Shown here: positions 18,857 to 27,342 of the stretch, piece after piece
How positions within the stretch are numbered: position 1 is the first letter of the stretch
Layout of the letters: each line of letters opens with the position of its first letter
Source: Gimesia chilikensis
GTDB taxonomy: Bacteria; Planctomycetota; Planctomycetia; Planctomycetales; Planctomycetaceae
Assembly (NCBI RefSeq): GCF_008329715.1
Contig: NZ_VTSR01000005.1
Location: 558,001-622,000 of the forward strand
Direction: 5' to 3'
DNA: 64,000 bases
Notes under the pieces: model-generated
Databases searched by the model: none
What the model was told of the DNA's origin: nothing
Seen by the model: only the letters and a program-made list of their open reading frames with translations
Made by a program: the position numbers and the translations under genes

Positions 18857-20302
18857 CTAATCCTGGAAAAATGAAAGCGTGAACGGGGCCGTGGGGCCGA
18901 CGGTCTGCTTCCGCTCTGAAAAAAGCAATGCTTCTCCTGGAGCGCTGACCATCCCGTCTGCTGCGATCGATATTTGCTCGATTCGGGAGTGCTGGTCCTG
19001 TTGCGAAGCGGCTTGGTATGCCGCCCACTGATCGGCACTGTAATCAGTTTCCATCCAGCGGAACCGACCAACTCCATAGAGATTATAATCCAGGAAACAG
19101 TCTTTGGACTGCAGATCCAGAATCGTGTCACACTTGCTGACTGCCGTCAGTGTCAGGTGACCATGGCTTTGCGCATCTAAGAATACGCCGGTTCTGGTGC
19201 CTGTGATCACGGTATGCTCAACAATAGCATGAGCACCATTGCGGACACTGAGACCCACCGCGCTTCCCTCTCCAAACACGGACACATTCTGAGCAAACAG
19301 AATCGTTCGGGCCAGAAGATTCTGTTCTCCACCAATCAGATGGCGTGGCACCGCACCGGCGATATCAATTTCCTTCTGTGTATTGTTGCGGACCTGACAG
19401 TCCACCAGTGAATGGTAACCACCCACCAGACTGACGCCCACCTGATTCTTTTCTGCCAGCACACCGTTATAAACGGAACGGGACGCGTTGACATCCTGGA
19501 TGCCATAGAAGTTGCCATGGACGTAAGCGTTTTGAACAATGAGTCCCCCCGCTTCATGAATGGAAATACCATCATCGCCGTTGTGTCGCGCGACTACATT
19601 CTCCAGTCGAATGCCGCGACAGTCCCCATGGATATTGAACCCATCATTCGTAAAATGTTCCGCAATCAGATTCTGGCAGGAAATGTAGCTGGCACTGGTC
19701 AGAGTCAATCCACTGACCTTCAACGTCGCCTCCAGTTTATAATCGACAGGTCGCTTTCCTGCTGCGCAATGCAGATAGATCCGGTGAGACTCTCGATCCC
19801 AGAAATGCTCCCCCTCTTTAAGAGCTTCTCGATTTCTGGCAGCAGGCAGACGTTTCCCTGCTGATACCAGAAACGGATTTCCGTACGGAGTCTTATCCAG
19901 TTGTAAGACGTAGACTCCCTCTCCCGTCGATTTCCATTGTTCCGCCGGGAGAGACCTGAGGCCTGAAATAACCGCACCATTTCCCTCGATCAAAAACGGT
20001 CGATCAGGAATCCCGCCCAGCTTGCGAAACAGCATCGATTCCCGGTAGACGGTGCCTGTATTCGCCAGTTCGATTCGGTCGCTGGTTTTGGAAAGTGCGA
20101 TCGCCCGGGCAATCGTTGCCACAGCGGTTTTCTCTGAAAGTCCATCATACTCATCGCTGCCCGTCTGGTTATTGACATAGTAAGTGGCAGCCTGAGTCTC
20201 GGAAACGCTCACAACTCCAGCGATGATCGAAGTGCAGAGCAAAGCGAAACAGGGAACTCTCATCAACAGAAAAAGGACACAAGATTTAATATGATCTGAC
20301 AT
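18857..20302 (-). CDS. Secreted right-handed beta-helix protein
   Basis: Exported protein of 481 residues. An N-terminal signal peptide (hydrophobic core about 8-30, likely cleavage after TQA) leads into TYYVNNQTGSDEYDGLS, the usual start of NosD/pectate-lyase-like beta-helix proteins. Repeats with the N-x-G-x and H-N-G-D-D-G-I-S pattern run through about residues 190-400 (NDGFNIHGDCRG, HNGDDGISIHEA). It may be a polysaccharide lyase or a carbohydrate-binding scaffold; catalytic residues cannot be picked out. It lies 49 bases downstream of the NRAMP-like gene on the same strand. Confidence 0.8.
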   Translation of the reverse strand: MSDHIKSCVLFLLMRVPCFALLCTSIIAGVVSVSETQAATYYVNNQTGSDEYDGLSEKTAVATIARAIALSKTSDRIELANTGTVYRESMLFRKLGGIPDRPFLIEGNGAVISGLRSLPAEQWKSTGEGVYVLQLDKTPYGNPFLVSAGKRLPAARNREALKEGEHFWDRESHRIYLHCAAGKRPVDYKLEATLKVSGLTLTSASYISCQNLIAEHFTNDGFNIHGDCRGIRLENVVARHNGDDGISIHEAGGLIVQNAYVHGNFYGIQDVNASRSVYNGVLAEKNQVGVSLVGGYHSLVDCQVRNNTQKEIDIAGAVPRHLIGGEQNLLARTILFAQNVSVFGEGSAVGLSVRNGAHAIVEHTVITGTRTGVFLDAQSHGHLTLTAVSKCDTILDLQSKDCFLDYNLYGVGRFRWMETDYSADQWAAYQAASQQDQHSRIEQISIAADGMVSAPGEALLFSERKQTVGPTAPFTLSFFQD

Positions 20303-20351
20303 GATCAGGAATCCGAAATCAATGGTGGGTGTTACGTGAGGAATTCAGGGG

Positions 20352-22094
20352 TCAACTGTGCGGGAAGAAGTAAGGAATGATCTGCATCTGAAATGCCTGT
20401 AGACTGAAATAACCAAAAAAAGCGGCAGCCCAGACCATTGTGACAAATCTTAGTGGGCTGGTACTGATACTGCGACTCAGAATTTTCGAATTCATGTACA
20501 ACAGGATCATCGAATAAAGGAACATCACGCCGCCATTCATGGCAGCGGAAGTTTTAATCAAAAACAAAGGCTGACTGAAATGCGGATTAATCGATCCGTA
20601 GAGCAGGATCGCTGAGCCTAACAGAATCTCTCCCCACAGGAAAAAATAGTAGAGTTTACTCAGAGACCAGTGCTCGTTTTCCCGCAAGTAATTGACTTTG
20701 AGAATGTCCGCAGAGATGCGGGCCGTCGCATCCAGTACCCCCAGTTCCGTAGTCAGCAGAATCGCCACCCCCATCAACAAAAACAGCAGTTTGAAGGTAT
20801 TCCCTAATTTTGCTTCCAGCAATGTCGCCTGGCCCCAGATAAAATTCAGCCCTTCTCCAAACTTACCCATACCCTCCCGTATCTGGCCATTGGCCTCATA
20901 GAACAGGGAATACGAAATCAGGGACAGCAACACGAGGCAGGCTAGACAAGTCAAAAAGAAACTGAAAAAGTGTTCGATGTTGGCTGCCCGCCACCACTGT
21001 TTCCAACGTTCCTGATTTTCCGGCGTATGCTTGAAATGATAGCCGACTTCACTGACCGCCTCTTCCTGTCCGGTAATCGGACTCGTAATGCGGCCAATGT
21101 ACTTCCCCATTCCATAGCCTTTATCTTTGATAAAGTTGCTCTGCCCCAGATTCATCGTTCCCCCGGCACCCGCGAAAGCCAATGCTCCCAGCAGTGCCAT
21201 CGTTCCCAGGCCGCTGGAAGGGTCAGGCATTTTGCCGATACTGACGGCTCCTTCCAGCATGGCGGTCACTGCATAAGGCTGGATGAGATAGATCCCCAGG
21301 ACGACGGCAATCACGAAAATCATGCCCACCAGAAAGATCTGAATCTTTTCTACCGTATTGTAAACCACAGGTCCGGTGGTCAGGACAACCCCCACCAGCA
21401 ACAGTCCCGCAATCCCCAAAAACGCGCTATACTTCGCCTCGTAATTGAGATCCGTTCCCTGCTGAATGTTCTGAAAGATTAGCGCCGACTGATCCGGAAT
21501 CTGATTCTGTTGAAAAGCCAGACTTAATTCGTCACGTTCCGGCTCACTCATGGGTCCGCGCCACTGTAGAGTGCCTGAATCCGAAGAATAACTCGCCTTC
21601 TCAGAGACCTTCGACAGATCGAATTGCGCTGGCGCAGGATCCAGTTGCGCGACTGCGATAGTCTCCGGTCCCAGAAATGTCCAGCTCAGCATGGTTCCCG
21701 CTCCCGTGGCCCAACCGGGCCAGGCCCACGGGACAATATTCAACAGCAGCATGATCCAGGCCCAGTTTTTATTTAATCGACAAAACCCGGTGATCGCACT
21801 TTCGCCAGTCACCAGCGTCCAGCGTTCGATTTCCATATTCATAAAAAACTGAGTCATCACTCCCAGCAGACAGGCCCAGAAAAATATGAAACCGGTTTTG
21901 TAAGTGATATAAGGCCAGAGCACAAACTCGCCGGACCCCAATGACAAACCAGCCAGCATGATGCTGGGACCAATCATCTTTTTCCAGGAAATCGCGGCAG
22001 GCAGATCGCGATACTTCAACGGGGGCAGGGACTGGTGTGGGATGACATCATCGGGAACCAGTTCTTCCTCAACAACGGCACTATCGTCTGACAT
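20352..22094 (-). CDS. NRAMP-like membrane transporter lacking the metal-site motifs
   Basis: Polytopic membrane protein of 580 residues with about eleven hydrophobic segments, most like the NRAMP group (GPSIMLAGLSLGSGE at the first helix). Canonical NRAMP proteins have DPGN in the first helix and MPH in the sixth to bind Mn or Fe. Here the first is GSGE, and the equivalent of the sixth reads near AGAGGTMNLGQSN with no MPH. The loop between helices 3 and 6 carries an unusual soluble insert of about 60 residues. It is therefore probably a carrier with a different substrate. The start has an acidic cytoplasmic tail of about 35 residues. Confidence 0.7.
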   Translation of the reverse strand: MSDDSAVVEEELVPDDVIPHQSLPPLKYRDLPAAISWKKMIGPSIMLAGLSLGSGEFVLWPYITYKTGFIFFWACLLGVMTQFFMNMEIERWTLVTGESAITGFCRLNKNWAWIMLLLNIVPWAWPGWATGAGTMLSWTFLGPETIAVAQLDPAPAQFDLSKVSEKASYSSDSGTLQWRGPMSEPERDELSLAFQQNQIPDQSALIFQNIQQGTDLNYEAKYSAFLGIAGLLLVGVVLTTGPVVYNTVEKIQIFLVGMIFVIAVVLGIYLIQPYAVTAMLEGAVSIGKMPDPSSGLGTMALLGALAFAGAGGTMNLGQSNFIKDKGYGMGKYIGRITSPITGQEEAVSEVGYHFKHTPENQERWKQWWRAANIEHFFSFFLTCLACLVLLSLISYSLFYEANGQIREGMGKFGEGLNFIWGQATLLEAKLGNTFKLLFLLMGVAILLTTELGVLDATARISADILKVNYLRENEHWSLSKLYYFFLWGEILLGSAILLYGSINPHFSQPLFLIKTSAAMNGGVMFLYSMILLYMNSKILSRSISTSPLRFVTMVWAAAFFGYFSLQAFQMQIIPYFFPHS

Positions 22095-22226
22095 GTAGAA
22101 CGTCTTTCTTGAATGGCGAGCGAAATTCAGAAGCAGATCATTCTAAAATGAACCCGATCAGACCGCCACTCTCGCTGAGAACTTCGATCAGATTCAGAGA
22201 TTCCAGAAAACAGATTTCGCATTCTC

Positions 22227-23288
22227 TCAATCCGATTTGATCGGTTTGATCCAGGAGACCTGCGTTATCAGATGATTCAGAGAGGCAAATGAAATGTGGG
22301 CATTAGTTGCATAGCGAGGTGAAGAATTCGCCGGGAAGGTCGCCAACGTCGCATCACCTACCAGAAAGACATTGAAGTCTTGTGATAGATTTTCATAGCC
22401 GGCCGTTGTCTTACAGAAACACATGTCTGTCGCATAACCGGTTAACAGCACATGGCGGATCCCCTGCTGCTTTAAAAAATCCTTCAGCGGTGCATATCCT
22501 TCCCGATCGAAGATCAGCACATCATCATCGTGGACCGTAATGTCGGCAGTAACGGGCACCGGTACTGCCCAGAACCCTTTGCCGTTAAAGTGGTCACCTG
22601 CACTCAAACCTGAAAACTGTTTGAAGTAATCAATCACTGGCTGTTCCTGCGAGAGCGTTATTTGCGCAGGCAACGGTTTCCCCCGATAAGGTAGACTTTT
22701 CAGTTGTTGTGCCAGATCCTTCCGTGCCTGTGCTCGTTCTTCTGATGTTGGATTATAATCGAATGTGCGATACAACTTTTTTCGGATCGGATCGACTTTT
22801 CCAATCAGGCTGTACATGATCAGCGCATTCTGCTTTCTCATTCGCTTCAGAAAGGGATCTATCACTTCCCGCGTGTGCCGACCTGCTAAATGATTCTTTT
22901 CGGGAGTACAGAAATCCGCGGCGCCCGCTGGTTCTGGTGTCTGCCACCCCTGACCGTCATCAATCCCCCAGGGATGAACCATGATCACTGCGGTCCTCTT
23001 AATCGAAATCCGATTCGGCATTTCGATTATTCCCCGGGCATTGTAAGAAAAACGCCACGCGCGGACCGAAAGATCTGCATCGGCATCATCGACCAGCAGT
23101 GGAGATTCGAATCGGCGTAATTCTTCGATGGGCTGTACGAATTCGGGATGATCCGCAAGCAAGGGTTTTGCATTTTTGATCGGCTGCAATGTGTTTTGAT
23201 ATATACGTGGCTCGTCACCAGCCCACACCGGGTGTATTACCAGACTGTAACTGATAAGGCTCAAAGCCATGAGGGATAGAAACTTCAT
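22227..23288 (-). CDS. Exported isochorismatase-like cysteine hydrolase
   Basis: About 353 residues from the ATG at 23288, which has AAGGAG ten bases upstream and opens a clean signal peptide (FLSLMALSLISYSLVI...VWA). A further in-frame start at 23351 would overlap the preceding gene and spoil the signal peptide. The C-terminal part shows the isochorismatase-fold signature GYATDMCFCKTTAGYENLS, with the candidate catalytic Cys after TDM, followed by VFLVGDATLATFPAN. The N-terminal aspartate of the triad may be the one in HPWGIDDGQGW. Substrate unknown. It lies 25 bases downstream of the polysaccharide deacetylase gene. Confidence 0.78.
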   Translation of the reverse strand: MKFLSLMALSLISYSLVIHPVWAGDEPRIYQNTLQPIKNAKPLLADHPEFVQPIEELRRFESPLLVDDADADLSVRAWRFSYNARGIIEMPNRISIKRTAVIMVHPWGIDDGQGWQTPEPAGAADFCTPEKNHLAGRHTREVIDPFLKRMRKQNALIMYSLIGKVDPIRKKLYRTFDYNPTSEERAQARKDLAQQLKSLPYRGKPLPAQITLSQEQPVIDYFKQFSGLSAGDHFNGKGFWAVPVPVTADITVHDDDVLIFDREGYAPLKDFLKQQGIRHVLLTGYATDMCFCKTTAGYENLSQDFNVFLVGDATLATFPANSSPRYATNAHISFASLNHLITQVSWIKPIKSD

Positions 23289-23313
23289 ATCAGGATGACT
23301 CCTTGTTATAACC

Positions 23314-24348
23314 TCAGCGTTGCTGTTCCCGGTAGCGCCCGGCAATTTCACTCAGTCCCACAATTTCTGCCTGGTCTCCCGCCTGCTGCACCAGTTTGCA
23401 GATCAGCTTCACCGTTTCGAAATCGGGGTCTTCAACATACATAATGGAAGGATGGCACAGAAAATCGAAAACGAGCTTCTGTTCAATCGCCTGCTGTACA
23501 CATAACTCGACTGATTTCAAAAAGTTCTTTCTCTTCCAGCGGCTTGTTCGGAAGGCCCCTACATCACTGATCGGGCTCATGGGTATTTCGACGAGCCCCG
23601 TTGGATAGACATAAGGTTGTGCAGACCGCTGCGCTTCCAGAATAGAATAAAAGATTTCCTGCTGGGGCTCAGTCCCCGGCTCACTATATTTGTGACGGGG
23701 ATATTTAGAACTGACCCATTGAAATCCTTCAGACTGCAGCAGCTTCTGTAAATCTTCCCGTTGATCGAGCCCGGCACTGGAACCGCCGGGTGTTCGAAAG
23801 CCGTCTGGCTTGACATTCAACCGTTGCTGCATCGCTTCGGTCGTAATCCGAACGTTGTGCTGTATTACCTCGGCTGCAGTTTTGCCTCCCAGTAGCCAGG
23901 GAGATCGTGAAAAGCGAAATTGCGTTTTAGCAGGTTCCGTTGCCCAGACGTTGACGTGGTCATAGGTATGATTGCCAATCGGGTGTCCCAGCTCTGAAAT
24001 CTGTTTGATCCACTGCACATCCTTCTGTTCCAGTACGCGTCCGACACAGAAATAATGGATAGCACCTCCCAGCTCGCTAGCAATCTGAGCTGCTTTCAGC
24101 GAATAGTCTTTCGTTTCCTGATTCAGATTTCCTTTCTGGTAATCCCACTCCAGCATCTCTCTGCTGGGATACATGCGACTCATTTCAAGATCAAATGTGA
24201 TCGCAATTTGTGCCTTGGGAGCCTTGTTGAGTCGCGCCTGCAGAGAAGAAAGTCGACTGCAGGACACCGCTGCTAGAGAAGCAGAAAAGAAGGCACGACG
24301 CGAAAGCGAATTCAGAAAATCCGGGTGCAACATAGTAAGCTCATCCAA
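23314..24348 (-). CDS. Polysaccharide deacetylase family protein with Tat-like signal
   Basis: NodB-fold protein of 344 residues. The N-terminal SRRAFFSASLAAVSC resembles a twin-arginine signal, suggesting export in a folded state. The NodB core is at about 47-230: the first motif reads ITFDLEM instead of the usual TFDDG, and the second motif HTYDH keeps both metal histidines. Further conserved blocks are FRTPGGSS and, near the end, FLCHPSIMY. The missing second aspartate of the first motif makes the metal site atypical, so true de-N-acetylase activity is uncertain. It heads a two-gene unit with the isochorismatase-like hydrolase. Confidence 0.75.
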   Translation of the reverse strand: MDELTMLHPDFLNSLSRRAFFSASLAAVSCSRLSSLQARLNKAPKAQIAITFDLEMSRMYPSREMLEWDYQKGNLNQETKDYSLKAAQIASELGGAIHYFCVGRVLEQKDVQWIKQISELGHPIGNHTYDHVNVWATEPAKTQFRFSRSPWLLGGKTAAEVIQHNVRITTEAMQQRLNVKPDGFRTPGGSSAGLDQREDLQKLLQSEGFQWVSSKYPRHKYSEPGTEPQQEIFYSILEAQRSAQPYVYPTGLVEIPMSPISDVGAFRTSRWKRKNFLKSVELCVQQAIEQKLVFDFLCHPSIMYVEDPDFETVKLICKLVQQAGDQAEIVGLSEIAGRYREQQR

Positions 24349-24526
24349 TCGGGAACAGTCAATTCAAGCTGGTTCAGACCGATTATATAAGAGTTAGCCC
24401 ATGTTTCATCTGGAATTCTGACCTTATTGCAACGGGCAGGTTCCCACAGCCGTTTCACCCCTGTTTTTCAGGCATTTTTAATACTAATCTGCCTGATATA
24501 ATTCCCCAAAAATTCAACTCTGTATA

Positions 24527-24555
24527 TTGCTTTGTACAGGATCCGCTGGTACAAT
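24527..24555 (+). promoter_or_regulatory. Candidate sigma-70 type promoter
   Basis: TTGCTT and TACAAT separated by 17 bases. Transcription would start near 24562, upstream of the hairpins and about 220 bases before the helix-turn-helix gene. Confidence 0.4.
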
Positions 24556-24561
24556 GCTTTC

Positions 24562-24645
24562 ATTGTCTGAGAGTGGTAAATCCACACTTCCATTTCTGCC
24601 TGGGGGCAGCCGCGGAGCGACCGCTGTAGGTGTCGCTAATTTTAT
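24562..24645 (+). ncRNA. Candidate small structured RNA
   Basis: Downstream of the promoter-like pair lie three consecutive hairpins: GTGG/CCAC (24573-24585), CTGCC/GGCAG with a four-base loop (24596-24609), and AGCGAC/GTCGCT (24616-24637), the last followed by TAATTTTAT, a weak terminator-like tail. No known RNA family is recognised. It could equally be a structured leader of the downstream gene. Confidence 0.25.
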
Positions 24646-24782
24646 CGCGTGATCTCTTAGATGCGTATCTGATCGCAGCATCCTCGCTTTCACTCACTCT
24701 TTCGCATTACGTGCTTGTCATTCACTGCGTGAGAGATATGCGCCATCAACTATGTCATTGTCAGGAATATGACGCGATAAAA
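24640..24782. repeat. 11-bp inverted repeat flanking 121 bases
   Basis: TTTTATCGCGT at 24640-24650 is exactly inverted as ACGCGATAAAA at 24772-24782, ending two bases before the first ATG of the helix-turn-helix gene. It could be a paired regulator site that lets the small DNA-binding protein control itself, or the remains of a mobile-element end. Confidence 0.5.
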
Positions 24783-24783
24783 A

Positions 24784-25056
24784 ATGTCAGGCTTTGATCT
24801 CATGACGGAATCAAACAAGTACATTGAATCTGATCGGTTCGCTTTCGACCTCGTAAACAACCTCGCGCAATCACCTGGAGCCTTTCCGCAAACTGGAAAG
24901 TTCAGCAGTAGAATCTGGGCGCAGCTGTTCGGGATGACGGAGAAGAATTTCAAAGAGCTACTGAAAGAATCCGGAATTCCCTACTTCAAATTCGGCAGTA
25001 ACGTGATCGTTGATGCACACGACTTCTGGATCAGTCAGAAACAGCGTGAATCGTAA
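24784..25056 (+). CDS. Small helix-turn-helix (excisionase-like) protein
   Basis: Protein of 90 residues, or 84 from the second ATG at 24802, which has AGG ten bases upstream. The central part (about 40-80: SSRIWAQLFGMTEKNFKELLKESGIPYFKFGSNVIV) has the layout of a MerR/excisionase-type winged helix-turn-helix that recognises DNA. It ends with FWISQKQ. No integrase is nearby. Function as a transcription regulator is inferred from the fold guess and from the inverted repeat just upstream. Confidence 0.55.
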   Translation: MSGFDLMTESNKYIESDRFAFDLVNNLAQSPGAFPQTGKFSSRIWAQLFGMTEKNFKELLKESGIPYFKFGSNVIVDAHDFWISQKQRES

Positions 25057-25488
25057 TTGATCAAATCTGTTCGCTGCAGACACCACACTCGATACCTCTA
25101 TAGGAAATCAATTGCGACAAAATACTCCGATTAAGAATCTCAACCGACGGCAAATCTGAATCTAATAGAGTGGAGTTGTGTGTCAATTTATCAACATAAT
25201 TCAGGACCTCGATGTAGTATTTTTTGTTTTAGTCAGACATACAGGTTCGATGAATGAGATCGTGACGCATTTATAGCATTTTACCGTAAAATCAGGGGGT
25301 TTCTTAGACCCGTGAGTGGTAATTCGGTAATTCTCATGCAGGGAAAAACCTTCAAATGACGATTCAAACTTTTGATTTATATGTAAACATTGAATTTCAT
25401 TCATATTTTGTTCACAGGGAAATGCTCATCTGTTTTGTCGATTGACGGGTGAAACATTTTTCATTCTCCCAACCGTTCAGGCAGGTCG
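25057..25488. other. AT-rich intergenic region without a supported gene
   Basis: 432 AT-rich bases. An open frame of 67 codons on the minus strand (25201-25404) lacks a ribosome binding site and protein-like composition. I see no RNA gene or clear repeat. Confidence 0.45.
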
Positions 25489-26067
25489 ATGAAAGTTCTT
25501 GTTGTCGATGATATTGGATACTCTTGTCATTATTATGCGCGGCTGGTAGAGAAAATTGGCTTCACAGCGGTGATGGCTTCGTCCGGTTTTGAAGCGATTA
25601 AATTACTACAATCTGATAATGAGATTCATGTCGTTCTGACAGACCTTGTGATGAGCGGCATGGATGGTGTCGACCTGTTTCAGAAAGCACTGCAGCTGGA
25701 ACGTTACTCTGACCATGGCGTCGTCCCTGCACCACAATTTATCCTGATGACCGCTGTACGTCCCGAGAACAATGCCCAGGATCGAAATCTGCAACGGATC
25801 AAGCTGGCCAAGGAACTGGGATTCTCTCGGATCATGTTCAAACCCCTGGACCAGGATGAGCTTAAGCAAGAGCTGAATGACATGTCACTGAATGTCATTC
25901 ATTCTTCCAATACTGAAGTAACTCTCGACCTCTATTCACCCACTCAAAAAATCAGGCAGTCGGTAAGAGATATCATGGCGACTGACAATAAAGAAGCCGC
26001 CTCAGAATTCTTAGAAATACTTCTGGAAGAGATCGCCAACCTGAAAGAATATCTCAAAACCTCCTGA
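25489..26067 (+). CDS. Stand-alone response-regulator receiver protein
   Basis: Protein of 192 residues with one CheY-like receiver domain (1-125). Acidic pocket Asp7-Asp8, phospho-acceptor Asp52 in VVLTDLVMSGMDG, Thr88 and Lys118 in MFKPL are all present, so it should be phosphorylatable. The last 65 residues are a helical extension without a known output domain. No kinase gene is adjacent; the hybrid kinase at 56.9-59.3 kb is too far to be assumed as partner. The gene ends 33 bases before a large terminator-like hairpin. Confidence 0.85.
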   Translation: MKVLVVDDIGYSCHYYARLVEKIGFTAVMASSGFEAIKLLQSDNEIHVVLTDLVMSGMDGVDLFQKALQLERYSDHGVVPAPQFILMTAVRPENNAQDRNLQRIKLAKELGFSRIMFKPLDQDELKQELNDMSLNVIHSSNTEVTLDLYSPTQKIRQSVRDIMATDNKEAASEFLEILLEEIANLKEYLKTS

Positions 26068-26100
26068 CCACTCTTCACTCAGCACACGAAGTCCGCTTAC

Positions 26101-26157
26101 AATAAAACGGAAATGTCAGCAGCCAGACGGTGGTTACTGAATGTTCTCCGTTTTATT
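26101..26157 (+). terminator. Long 11-bp hairpin after the receiver gene
   Basis: AATAAAACGGA (26101-26111) pairs exactly with TCCGTTTTATT (26147-26157). The 35-base loop contains further short pairings. The T-rich 3' arm suggests a terminator for the receiver gene, though a regulator site for the next gene (start 26181) is possible. Confidence 0.45.
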
Positions 26158-26180
26158 TAATCAATGTGTAAGTCAACATC

Positions 26181-26534
26181 ATGGCCAGATGCGATCAGGG
26201 TTATCTCTGCATAGTTTGTGGTGAAGAAGTCGAGAATATCGAGGACAGCGGGCTCTATCTGCGCTATATTATCGGCGAAGTTCAAGAAGCAGAACTTCAA
26301 GAGCAACCAGAGTATCACATCCGCTGCAATCCCGCTCTCGCACAATTTATCGTCAATGAGCAATTTACTCCTGTCACCGTAGAGGGACCATTCGATAAAC
26401 GCGAGCTGGATCCTGACGAAGCCCGACAGCGGGAAGCTCTGGTTACAGAAGGCTGGCATCGACTGCAAACAGTGAAACAGGAGCAACTTTCTGTCAGTGA
26501 ATTCCCACTGAAGCGGGAAACAAACGACAGCTGA
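26181..26534 (+). CDS. Conserved hypothetical protein
   Basis: Acidic protein of 117 residues. It starts with a Cys-x-x-Cys pair (YLCIVCGEEVE) and has a third Cys in the HIRCNPALAQFIV segment, so it may bind a metal. The rest is helical and polar (KRELDPDEARQREALVTEGW). From memory it resembles a small protein kept in several planctomycetes, but I cannot check that. It is a single-gene unit bracketed by hairpins on both sides. Confidence 0.6.
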   Translation: MARCDQGYLCIVCGEEVENIEDSGLYLRYIIGEVQEAELQEQPEYHIRCNPALAQFIVNEQFTPVTVEGPFDKRELDPDEARQREALVTEGWHRLQTVKQEQLSVSEFPLKRETNDS

Positions 26535-26591
26535 CCGAATTCGTCTGCCACATTTTCTACAGCCATTCTTCTTTCATACCGTGAACGATCT

Positions 26592-26628
26592 GCACCTGTT
26601 GTTCTGAGCAACAACAGGTGCTTTTTTT
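26592..26628 (+). terminator. Strong intrinsic terminator
   Basis: Perfect 12-bp stem, GCACCTGTTGTT (26592-26603) with its complement at 26610-26621, a six-base loop, then seven T residues. It ends the transcript of the gene at 26181-26534 and insulates the phage-like operon that follows. Confidence 0.9.
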
Positions 26629-26678
26629 ATGTAGATCAAGCTTGTCTGCGCCACGCCGATCCGGATGATACGCTCTCT

Positions 26679-26708
26679 TTGACAATTACCCATTCACTGA
26701 CTTTTGAA
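26679..26708 (+). promoter_or_regulatory. Candidate promoter of the phage-like operon
   Basis: A perfect -35 hexamer TTGACA at 26679-26684 is followed after 17-18 bases by a poor -10 (TTTTGA or TTTGAA). It sits between the strong terminator and the first gene of the operon. The weak -10 suggests help from an activator or another sigma factor. Confidence 0.35.
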
Positions 26709-26722
26709 TCTTAGAGAGACGA

Positions 26723-26968
26723 ATGCCCGTACAACCTCAAAAAGGACTGTTTATTCCTGCCTGGGTCATCGCTTGTGTGTTTTCTCCCATAGTGGCAGGG
26801 GGAGTGGGAGCAATCACCTGGACCGCCAAGACACTCATCGAACACAGTCACCAGTTGATACAGATCGACGAAAAACTGGATGCGAATAAAGAGCTGTTAA
26901 TAGAAATGGTCAATTCACACGAACGACGGATCAGCCGCATGGAAGACCGCGTATTTGGGGAGCACTAA
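26723..26968 (+). CDS. Small membrane/coiled-coil protein (phage lysis or tail type)
   Basis: Protein of 81 residues. A hydrophobic helix (about 10-33, PAWVIACVFSPIVAGGVGAIT) is followed by a helical heptad-rich segment (38-78). Such small proteins are common in phage lysis or tail-end cassettes, but no specific holin or spanin family is recognised. Its stop codon overlaps the start of the phospholipase-like gene (TAATG), showing coupling. First gene of the nine-gene operon. Confidence 0.6.
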   Translation: MPVQPQKGLFIPAWVIACVFSPIVAGGVGAITWTAKTLIEHSHQLIQIDEKLDANKELLIEMVNSHERRISRMEDRVFGEH

Positions 26969-27342
26969 TGCCCGAGATTCATCTCTCAGATCTGCCTGAA
27001 TCACTGACAAAACAGATGGAAGGCCCGACACCTCCTGCCGAATTTGTCTCGAATGGCTGTAATTATTCTCCTGACCAGTGGGGAGGCGTTGATCTCAGAC
27101 CCGCCTGTCACTGGCACGATTACGCCTACCAGTTGGGAAGATGTAAACGAGACCGGGCACGCGCTGATGCGGCCCTGTATCGTAATCTGCGCCGCTGCGA
27201 TCTTGGCAAGTTTATGGCAAATATCTATTACCGTCGCGTCAGGCTGTTCGGAGTCGCCGCCTTTCACTGGGCGCCAGGTAAAGTTCCACTCAACCCCTGG
27301 CACTACTTTCTCTTGTTTTTTAACAGGTACATCCAATGGTGA
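26968..27342 (+). CDS. Phospholipase A2-like protein
   Basis: Protein of 124 residues. ACHWHDYAYQLG carries the His50-Asp51 pair and Tyr54 of the secretory/viral phospholipase A2 HDxxY motif, with Asp67 (RARADAALY) in the place of the second active-site Asp. Cysteines 31, 47, 59 and 77 could form two disulfides. The calcium-loop equivalent (about 29-46, NGCNYSPDQWGGVD) is short. No signal peptide is present, so release would need lysis or loading into a particle. It would hydrolyse phospholipids at the sn-2 position. It overlaps the protease gene by seven bases. Confidence 0.75.
   Translation: MPEIHLSDLPESLTKQMEGPTPPAEFVSNGCNYSPDQWGGVDLRPACHWHDYAYQLGRCKRDRARADAALYRNLRRCDLGKFMANIYYRRVRLFGVAAFHWAPGKVPLNPWHYFLLFFNRYIQW

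Larger units (their letters stand above)
24349..24783. other. Structured intergenic region before the helix-turn-helix gene
   Basis: 435 bases with no protein gene that I can support. It contains a promoter-like pair, three short hairpins in a row and an 11-bp inverted repeat, listed separately. It marks the left border of the accessory stretch. Confidence 0.5.

Noticed and set aside
25201..25404. 67-codon minus-strand frame in the AT-rich gap
   Set aside because: No ribosome binding site, no recognisable pattern, and no neighbouring genes on that strand.
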